Part shown: positions 56,640 to 64,000 of the stretch, piece after piece
Layout: the number at the start of each line of letters is the position of its first letter
Position numbering within the stretch: position 1 is the stretch's first letter
Assembly (NCBI GenBank): GCA_932294355.1
Contig: OW028762.1
Location: 4,774,001 to 4,838,000, forward strand
DNA from: Aporophyla lueneburgensis
Taxonomy: Eukaryota; Arthropoda; Insecta; Lepidoptera; Noctuidae
Reading direction: 5' to 3'
Length of the DNA stretch: 64,000 nt
Translations under genes and position numbers: made by a program
Notes under the pieces: model-generated
The model's input: the letters and a program-made list of their open reading frames with translations, nothing else
What the model was told of the DNA's origin: nothing
Databases searched by the model: none

Positions 56640-57582
56640 GTCGTCAACCTAGCACGATCGCGCGGTAGAAACTTATCGTAATTCGGGACAATTTTAAAAT
56701 GAAAACTCTTTTTGCAGGCAATACCTACGTACTTTAACGATTTTGTTCATATCTATAGGAAACGTCTACTTGTGAGTGTCGTAAAAAAACTTTTTAACAA
56801 AAAATTAAACCGCCGATAAAAGTGCAAAACAAAAGTAATAAACATTTCAGTCATTTTGAGTCGGCGCATTGAGTGATCTTTGTTCATTGAATGTTTGGCA
56901 CCGACTCAAAATGACTGAAGGGTTTATTATTTTTGTTTTCAGTTTTTTTACATGGAACCACCTTCGGGATATACCCTTTCTCATAAAAAAAGAATACCCA
57001 AAATTGGTCAGTTCTATAAAAAGTTACGCGAGATCATTCATTAAAAAAAATATACGCGTCGCATTGAAAACCTACTCCGTATTTTTTTTTTTTGTGTTTG
57101 TTAAAAGTTTAACAAAATGCTAAAAGCTTTGAGCAGTGTTGACCTCGTAGTAATGGCCGCAACTAGTTCCTAGTTCCTAGTTCTTCTAACTGAACAGACA
57201 GCAGTGCTGCTGGTTGCGCCTCTTCTTATTTCCAGCTAAAGCACTAGGAAGTGGTGACGGGTGGACGTTTTGGGGGACGGTCTTTTGTAATTTTGACGTT
57301 CGAAAAGTGCTGATCCTCAGACTAATTTGAATAAATGACATTTGATTTGATTTTTTGATTTTGATTTGACTTACGAGTTCGATCTCAGACAGACGCTTTA
57401 CTTTGTGTAAATTATTTTCATCACCACTGCTCTCAAAAAGGTGAAGGAAAACATCGTGAGGAAACCGGCATATCGTAAAACCCACTGCACTCGGCACTGA
57501 GCCCGCGTGGAAGGTTACGCCCCACTTCCACCCATAGAAAGGGGTCGCTGTCCCAGCAGTGGAAACATTATAGGCTGACGAT
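56640..57582. repeat. Right-arm half of the inverted repeat plus retroposons
   Basis: It matches 34321-35265 almost base for base from 56757. Only one arm is present, so no long hairpin forms. 57200-57582 holds the retroposon tail and SINE-like repeat. Confidence 0.8.
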
Positions 57583-58145
57583 TATGCATGACGAAGATTA
57601 TACTACGGGCTAGCTGTCCTTTCGAATAAAATAATCATTCTAATTTCCGATATCTTACATCACGCCTTTGTGACAGGAGAGAGAATTCCCGTAACCGTGG
57701 TTGTAGTCTTGACTGAACACTTTAAGGTCTGTCACTTTGAACGAAACGCTCTGTATCGACCTTTTTCATACATAATTATTGTGACTTTATCAACGAAAAA
57801 ATTCTAAAATAGCACGTATCAAAATAGACACGTGCCTTCTTAGAATCGTGCTCAGCAATCAGAAAAGTAACGTTTCATAATGTAACAGCCAGTCACAGAA
57901 GATAGATTGTACTAGGTCAGTAATGTTTACTCAAAATAAACACGTTGCTATATAATTCTTCCTTATTACTTAGAAATTTCCTTTGGACTCAGCAGTTTAA
58001 ACGATGTCATGTTTTTCAATGCATACAATAAATATTAATTCTTTATCAACAATGCTGACGGATGATTTATACATGAAATAAAAGATTAAAATATTTTGCG
58101 AATTCATGGTCTTTTATTAATATTCTGGCATCAGAAAAGTACGCT
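57583..58145. other. A6 3' flank
   Basis: It matches 35266-35828 with a handful of substitutions (for example CACGCC for CACGCG near 57664). No gene. Confidence 0.65.
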
Positions 58146-58688
58146 TCAGTAGTAAAGTGGAGATCCACAGCCGCAAGCGCATTGTCCAGAGATAGACACG
58201 GCACCAGCAGCGGGTACAGCACCACAGAAAGTCACTGCACCGTTGATGGGGACCTGACCAGCAACAGCGGTTTCACCAGCGACTGGCAGCTCACCAGCCA
58301 CCACCACGTTGCCTTCACCGACACCACCGTAAGCAGCTCCAAGAGCATTAGCACCTCCGTATGCAGCAGCAGGAGCAAGTGCGCCACCATAAGCAGATCC
58401 AAGGCCACTGCAGTAAGCACCAAGACCGAGGGCACTACCACAGCCAGCGGAGAGACCAGCGCCGAGACCCAGAGCAGGAGCTATGGTGGCCACTTGACCT
58501 CCGCAGCCACACCCGTAACCAAACACATTCTGGAGAAACAAAAGTAACTCATTATACCAGAATTGCTAATGGAAAATAAAGGACACACACAATAGCAATG
58601 ATGGGAAAACTCAAAAGTATGTAAAATGGATTAACTCACCTGGGCCAAGCAAGCTTGGATGCAGAGCAACAGAACAGTGAAGGTACAT
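58146..58688 (-). pseudogene. Class A chorion gene A6, frameshifted in exon 1
   Basis: Exon 1 (58688-58640) is 49 bp instead of 51: two bases are lost directly after the start codon (ATGTACCTTC against ATGTCTTCCTTC). The signal peptide is read out of frame. With normal splicing (intron 58639-58530, acceptor CTCCAG) translation would reach a TAG about 31 codons into exon 2, giving about 47 aa. Exon 2 (58529-58146) is itself intact in the old frame, with GAYCSGLG and GNVVVAGE changes. No alternative upstream ATG is visible. A sequencing error is possible, but promoter-side changes also suggest reduced constraint. Confidence 0.85.
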
Positions 58689-59026
58689 GTTTAATATTTG
58701 ATTGTGGTCAACAAGAAGCTGAAAACTGAATGATTGTCCTAATTCTAGAACACGTTTATATAGTGCAAAAGGTTCTGATCAGAAAAGAGATGTTTTTTCT
58801 ATGTTCTATTGAAACAAAGTTTAATATATTTCAAGGTTACGTTGCATATCGTTTACAAAATAAATTAATTTTTCTATTTCCCCATATTGATAAAGGTATG
58901 AAAACTTAATTTCAAAATCCACTTATTATGGCAACACAACTACATAGATAAGAACTGCGATTCACTATAAATAGTCGTTCGTTTCTTGTAAAACTCATTC
59001 TCAAGTTCACTTCAACACAAACTAAA
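58689..59026. promoter_or_regulatory. Bidirectional promoter of A6 (diverged)
   Basis: 338 bp. The A-side TATA CTATATAAA (58764-58756) and B-side TATAAATA (58967-58974) remain. The CACAAACGTGATG block is altered to GATCAGAAAAGAGATG, destroying TCACGT. AGATAAG is kept near 58946. It has more substitutions than any other promoter here. Its B-side output is the relic exon at 59027. Confidence 0.8.
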
Positions 59027-59087
59027 ATGTCAGCCAAGGTGATTCTCCGGCGTCAAGCCGCTCGTTCAAGGCGTCCTCTGCGCTCAG
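59027..59087 (+). pseudogene. Relic class B exon 1
   Basis: MSAKVIL is followed by a 25-bp foreign insert (CGGCGTCAAGCCGCTCGTTC...) and then GTCCTCTGCGCTCAG. The exon is cut where a second promoter copy begins (TAGTGCCCAAG). There is no splice donor. A small ATG-initiated frame runs on into promoter DNA. Confidence 0.8.
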
Positions 59088-59249
59088 TAGTGCCCAAGTT
59101 TCTTATCACAAACGTGATGTTTTTTTATGTTCTATTAAAACAAAATTTAATATATTTCAAGGTTACGTTATAATAGGTTGGGGAAAAAGTTTCTTCGCAT
59201 TTTTTAAGATAATTCAAAACCGTTTTTAATAAACTTTATTTACATTTAA

Positions 59250-60275
59250 CTAAAGTGTGTAGGTACCATTTTGTTCGATAACTTTTTGCCATCTTGTAGG
59301 TAGGGACATGATCCCATTGCTATAGAAATTTTGGGACTTCTGGTCAAAATACCGCGACAAGTGGTTTTGGCAGTCCTCTCGTGATGTTAACCTGACACTG
59401 CCTAAAGAATTCTGAAGAGACCGAAACAGGTGGAAATCTGAAGGTGCAAGGTCAGGACTATACGGCGGATGCATTAACACCTCCCAGCCAAACTCTCTTA
59501 ATTTTTGTTGGGTGGCTAAAGATGTGTGAGGTCTAGCGTTATCATGATGAAAAATCACAGCCCTTCTGTTGATTAATTCCGGCCGCTTTCTCTCAACTTC
59601 TTGCTTTAATCTCATCAGTTGTTCGCAGTAGAGTTCAGAATCGATGGTCCTGCCTGGTGGTAACAGCTCATAATGAATAATGCCCTTCCAATCCCACTAC
59701 ACACACAGCATCACCTTGTTGCGAGTTAACCCGGGTTTCGCCACAGTCTGTGAAGTCTGACCGGCCTTTGACCACGACCTTTTTCGCACGTTCTTGTCAT
59801 ACGTGATCCACTTTTCATCACCAGTTATCAACTTCTTCAAAAATGGTTCGGTTTCATTACGTCGTAATAAAGAATCACAAATGAGTACACGGTTCATTAG
59901 GTTTCTTTCAGTGAGCTCGTGAGGTACCCAAATGTCGAGCTTTTTTGTGTACCCAGTTTTTTTCAAATGCGCCAAAACTGTTTTGTGGTCAATTTCCAGT
60001 TCTTCAGCTACGTCGTAACTACTGGTATGCCGATCTTGCTCCAATTTTTCAAAAATGGCATCCATTTTATCCGTAATAGGGCGACCAGAGCGACGTGCAT
60101 CTTTGACATCAAAATTTTCGGATTGAAAACGCTTAAACCAAATTTGGGCTACTCTCACAGACACTACACTAGGTCCATAAACATCGCAAATTTTTTTCGC
60201 GGCTTGCGTTGCTTTTTTACCTTTTTTGTAGTAAAATTTCAAAATGTATCGAATTTCTTCATTAGATTCACTCAT
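59250..60275 (-). pseudogene. mariner transposase with one nonsense codon
   Basis: 341 codons in one frame, normal for mariner (~345). The N-terminal helix-turn-helix pair covers about 1-110 (KKGKKATQAAKKICDVYG, RRSGRPITDKMD). Catalytic motifs are TGDEKWITYD, FHHDNARPHTS and PPYSPDLAPSDFHLF, spacing DD34D. A single TAG at 59699-59697 (between MLCV and WDWKGI) ends translation at 192 aa, before the last two catalytic Asp residues. The rest is open, so inactivation is recent or the stop is polymorphic. Confidence 0.92.
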
Positions 60276-60367
60276 CTTGACAGTACGAAAAACAAATGAA
60301 AATCACACATTTTCCTAATTGGAATTTGGAATTATGTTCTTTAAAATTTAAACTTTCAATTACTATA

Positions 60368-60437
60368 CTCTTTGGCTATACTATTTGTATCTGGCTGGTT
60401 TTGGTACCAGCCAGATACAAATAGTATAGCCAAAGAG
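60368..60437. repeat. Perfect 32-bp-arm hairpin inside the mariner
   Basis: Arms CTCTTTGGCTATACTATTTG... at 60368-60399 and the exact reverse complement at 60406-60437, with a 6-nt loop. It lies in the 5' untranslated region of the transposase gene. Confidence 0.95.
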
Positions 60438-60633
60438 ATTTTATTACAAGTTCATACATACTATAATGCGAAAAGACTTTTCCCCAACCTAATATATCAT
60501 TTACAAAATACATTCATTTCAAAATGTACAAATTATGGCAACACAACTACATAGATAAGAACAACGTTTCAGTATAAATAGTCGATCGACTCTTGGAAAA
60601 CTCATTCTCAAGTTCACTTCAACACAAACTACA

Positions 60634-62159
60634 ATGTCAGCCAAGGTGATCCTTGTTGGGCACGCCACAATTGCGGCGGTAAGTCCCCTCTTTGAGGAGT
60701 GGATAGAGAGGCGTCACGGCGTCCTCACCTTCCGCCTGACGCAGGTTCTCACCGGGCATGGGTGCTTCGGTGGGTTCCTGTTCAGGATAAAGCGGGAGGA
60801 TACGTCCGGGTGTTTCCATTGCGAGGATCGTCTGGAGGACACGGTGGAGCATACGGTGGAGGTGTGCCCTGCCTGGGCGGAGCACCGCCGTGTCCTCGTG
60901 GAGGCAATCGGCGGCGGCGACCTCTCGCGTCCGGCCCTGGTGCGAGCCATGGTACGGAGCGAGAGGGAATGGGAAGCCGTCACCTCCTTCTGCGAAGCAG
61001 TAATGCTCGCGAAGGAGGAGGCGGGGCGCGTGAGGGAGTGGCAGTCTCTGCGCCCTCACGTCCCTAGCCGCCGCAGGAGGAGACGCCCCGGGTGTCGGGA
61101 GTCAATAGCGGACTCCCGGCCACCGTAGGCGCGAGCTTGCGGGTGGTGAGCAATGGGTAGCTCACCGCCCGGTAAGGACCAAGCTCGGGTCGACGGCGCG
61201 CAGTGTTCCACGCGCGCCTCAAAGAGATGTCAGCAGCAGTGTAGGGGTCTACTAGGACCAATGCCTGCCGGGGTCGCGTGATTGTTCGAAAGAGATACCG
61301 TGACCCTGGCACATGGGCAACTGATGGAACGCGGGTGGGTTTTAGTCAGTAAAAGTCTGACACGTAGAGCGGGAGAAGTCATTTCATGATTTCCCATCCT
61401 AAAAAAAAAAAAAAAAAGGTGATCCTTGTCCTCTGCGCTCAGGCGCTCTTCATCCAGGTGAGTTTATTTTTTGTTTTCAATAAATATTAAATAGTATGCT
61501 CTAATTTATCTTACAACTATGTGTCATTGACATCAACGTCCTCTGCTTGAAAAAAGTCATTTATTAATTCAATAATGTCATGTTTACAGACCGCTTTCGG
61601 TTCATGTCTTGGTCGTGGAGCCATCGCCGCCCCTACTCTCATTGCCCCAGGATGTGCTGGTAATGGTTTTGTTGGTAACGGTTTGATCGGAAATGGACTG
61701 ATTGGTAATGGCTATGCTGGTAACTGCGGAAACAATGATTTGATCGGTGATGGTATTATTGGCAATGGCTTGGCTACTCTAGAGATCATTCCCACCAGTG
61801 GTGGTGGATTGCCTGTCTCCAGCGTCTCTGTTATCGCTCCCAATGGCCTCTCCGTAGCGTCTGAGAATGTGTATGAGGGTTATCTGTCCGTGGCTGGTGA
61901 GTTGCCATTCTTGAGTGCTGTGACTTTGGAGGGAGTGTTGCCAAGTGGTGGTGCTGGTGCCGTGAGCGACAGCTGCAGTAACGGTCTAACTGCTATTGAG
62001 AGCATTGCTCCTTCTGCTGCTACATATGGCGCTGCTGGTGCCTATGGCGCTGGTGCCTATGGCCTCGGCGCCGGCTATGGACTTGGCGCTGCTACCATCG
62101 CTCCTGCCGCTTTCGGACTCGGTTATGGAAACCGCGGCTGTGGATGTGGCGTTTATTAA
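60634..62159 (+). pseudogene. Class B chorion gene B6, exon 1 split by R1-like insertion
   Basis: Exon 1 starts at 60634 (MSAKVILV) and is cut after 60656. Its remainder, 61416-61457, keeps the splice donor. Intron 61458-61589; exon 2 61590-62159 is open (189 codons). From the native ATG, translation enters retrotransposon sequence and stops at 61126-61128. However, an ATG inside the element (61386-61388) is in frame through the A17 tail (six Lys) into VILVLCAQALFIQ and exon 2, which would give a basic-hydrophobic leader. Exon 2 has the short left arm, with unusual residues (NNDLIGDG, EGYLSVAGE, SDSCSNG, AAFGLGYGNRG). It is probably a pseudogene, but the coding body has not yet decayed. Confidence 0.85.
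60657..61415 (+). mobile_element. R1-like non-LTR insertion in B6 exon 1
   Basis: It begins in ORF2 near the end (LTFRLTQVLTGHGCFGGFLF), passes the zinc finger CFHCEDRLEDTVEHTVEVCP, the ORF2 stop (61126-61128), a ~260-bp 3' UTR and an A tail. The target duplication AAGGTGATCCTTGT is perfect over 14 bp (60643-60656; 61416-61429). It is close in sequence to the copy in the 47-kb mariner, indicating recent activity of the family. Confidence 0.94.
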
Positions 62160-62944
62160 GAACGTTCTCAAGAATGACTTTACTTTTTGTGCGAAAATAT
62201 TGATCAATAAAATGATTTGAAATTTATTTTGGTATATGAATTTATTTATTCACCAGTTTCCGTTTAATGTTAAAGTGTGAAGTATTGTTAGAAAAGAGAA
62301 ATATATATTTAATTCTGTGATAAGACCCGTGCAATGTTCTACTAAAGGACTAAGTACGGTAACCAATCCCAATAAAATAGATCCATGTTATTGGAATTAG
62401 TGAATGATAAAAATTTGTTTGCAGAACGTGACGTTTATATTAAATGTAGATTTTATTTTATTTTTAAAAGTGTCAATCTATAGCCATATGTTCTTCTTGC
62501 AACAAGTCATGTATTTCTGAGATTTAACAATTTCCTTAAACTTTCAAAATTCGATTACTTAAACCAAAAACAACAACTAAAAATACTTGCTGAATAAAAT
62601 AAGAACCCCGAAATACAAACATTTTCTCCTGTCTTAGTAACGTGGAATAATTATGCAATTAATGACAATTATGCCGGGAACAACCATGAATCAAATGCAC
62701 ATGACACGGGGCTGTGATTTTATAAAACCCAAAGTATAATATGATATTTATAATAAATACTCTCTAACGTAGGTTTACTAATCTACGAATGTTGATACAT
62801 AACAGGAGGTTTAAGATACATAACAGGATTATGCCTGATGCTAAACCCACAAATCCACGTCTGCTTTGAACAGAGTGTACGTCATTAGATCTAAAAACAA
62901 CTGAGTGACTTGTCAGTGGGTCTGCAGGTAGTTAGATCGACAGG
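62160..62944. other. B6 3' flank
   Basis: It matches 29210-30050 with changes, including the start of the same non-LTR fragment (to about 62942). The poly-A signal AATAAA is near 62206. No gene. Confidence 0.6.
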
Positions 62945-63125
62945 CGATATAAATCATCTTCAATTCAGCTAACAGACGTCCACTGGTAGCGATAGGCCCA
63001 CCTAAATTTTGGGGGATCTGTCATAATGGTCACGCTTGGGAGGCGGGTTGGTGATCGTAGTATGGTGGTAAAATGTATAGAGAACGCTGCTGCCTATTCT
63101 CTAGCAAGTCCTTTAGCGAGGCAAT
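62945..63125 (+). repeat. SINE-like repeat copy
   Basis: Same family as 5511-5669: AGACGTCCACTGGTAGCGAT, GGGTTGGTGATCGTAGTATG, TATTCTCTAGCAAGTCC. It interrupts the non-LTR fragment. Confidence 0.7.
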
Positions 63126-64000
63126 AAACGTCTGTAAATAAATGAAATATGACTAAACAATTACCGGATATCGGGCATGCCAGCGTCCGGGGAATCAATC
63201 CCACACGTTATCTCCAGGTGTTCTCGTGTAGCTAACGAAAACTACTTGCTTAGCCAGGATTATCCATTAGCATCTAGCTCTAAAATACAGCCTTGTAGAA
63301 TTGGAAGTGCCGTATTGCAGGTATATGCCGAGGAATATAAACAAATCAAGTTTCGTCACTTAATTCGTGCAGTTGTCTGACGACACACACAAACACACAC
63401 TCGCTGTGGGACTCAGCGGTCATTGTGCCGATAGTCGTAACAGCCAATGGCTTGATAGCCAAGAGCCTCGACCAGCACCTGAGTGGGCTCCCGTGGAGCA
63501 GCTGGATCATGGACTTAATTCGACAATTTGACACGGTGACCAATTAGAGTTTTTATAAGTTACGAAAAGAGTGGACGGAAGCCTCTGCCCAAGAATGGGA
63601 CAGAGGAAGCTAAAAAAATGTTTTTGACAATCTCTTCTACATATTAATACGTGAAGCGAAAACTTTGGATCCTTTTTTACGAAAATTGGGTGGACGGAGG
63701 AGTATGAACTTTCGCGCACTTATAGTTTATACAGAGAAGAAGTGACGAATGCTAATATTTTTTAAAATTATGCGTAAAATTACATTATTTTCAATAAATA
63801 ATACGTGACAAACACTACTATTCATTACCGTATATTCATTACTGTATTTAATACACACATGCATATATATTCTTTTGTTTATGGTCCAAATCTGTGGTCC
63901 AATCGAGAATATCTGTCTTTAATAGTTTGTGTCTATAGTCTTACTGAATGTCAAATATAACCATATTTTTTTTTTTTATATTTATTATTATATATATTTT
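63126..64000. other. Gene-free DNA to window end
   Basis: 63140-63520 matches 33400-33800 and 55760-56140. Around 63570-63610 a tail GAAGCCTCTGCCCAAGAATG resembles retroposon ends. The last 60 bp is T/A-rich. No gene seen. Confidence 0.55.

Larger units (their letters stand above)
59176..60489 (-). mobile_element. mariner transposon, nearly complete
   Basis: 1314 bp. The ends GGTTGGGGAAAAAGTTTCTTC and the reverse complement GGTTGGGGAAAAGTCTTTTC are inverted repeats, flanked by TA (59174-59175; 60490-60491). The transposase is on the - strand. A perfect 32-bp-arm hairpin (60368-60437) lies between the 5' end and the gene. Confidence 0.92.
59088..60633 (+). promoter_or_regulatory. Second, duplicated B6 promoter split by a mariner
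   Basis: It starts within the A-side TATA region (TAGTGCCCAAG) and lacks the A gene. TCACGT is present on the - strand (59117-59112). The mariner occupies 59176-60489. The remainder has AGATAAG and TATAAATA (60573-60580) just before B6 exon 1. About 30 bp (the TTTTTCTATTTCCCCATATT block) present in other promoters is missing after the mariner. Confidence 0.8.

Noticed and set aside
60634..61128. A 164-aa fusion of the chorion leader start with R1 zinc-finger sequence as a possible domesticated gene
   Set aside because: It is the direct result of a recent insertion with an intact target duplication and poly-A tail. There is no sign of selection.

Overview
The window is eukaryotic and comes from a ditrysian lepidopteran (moth or butterfly). 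It is part of a chorion (eggshell) gene locus. The evidence is a series of small genes encoding class A and class B chorion proteins. They are arranged as divergent A(-)/B(+) pairs about 310-460 bp apart. Each gene has one short intron that interrupts the signal peptide, and each pair shares an intergenic promoter with a TATA box facing each way. I cannot name the species from the sequence.

Layout of the genes. An orphan class A second exon on the + strand lies at 794-1162. An orphan class B gene (B1, 4094-4862) keeps only its own half of the shared promoter. Five divergent pairs follow: A2/B2 (19593-21218), A3/B3 (27450-29209), A4/B4 (35829-37468), A5/B5 (43698-45345) and A6/B6 (58146-62159). 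Pairs 2-5 look intact. Pair 6 is decaying: A6 has a 2-bp deletion in exon 1. B6 has a duplicated promoter with a relic exon and a mariner inside it, and its first exon is split by an R1-clade non-LTR fragment flanked by a 14-bp target duplication.

Between the genes the window is mostly mobile DNA. 5818-16142 is a Ty3/gypsy element whose 3' LTR is split by a second block made of a truncated non-LTR element and a Mag-like LTR element. 17151-18326 is a deleted Tc1/mariner-type transposon. 22038-25194 (repeated at 38288-41442) holds a Harbinger-like element and a small LTR element carrying a MITE. 30983-31550 is a solo LTR. 33865-34882 is a ~1 kb inverted repeat. 46554-53236 is a nest up to five levels deep (non-LTR < mariner < P-like < R1-like < hAT), most levels marked by target-site duplications.

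The locus grew by segmental duplication. About 7.4 kb (20698-28087) is repeated almost without change at 36948-44335, and 30-36 kb is repeated, with different insertions, at 46-58 kb. This gives natural filled/empty-site comparisons that fix the boundaries of many insertions. The chorion genes should act together: each pair is expected to be co-transcribed in ovarian follicle cells to supply A and B subunits for the eggshell. No tRNA, rRNA, CRISPR or bacterial-type feature was seen.
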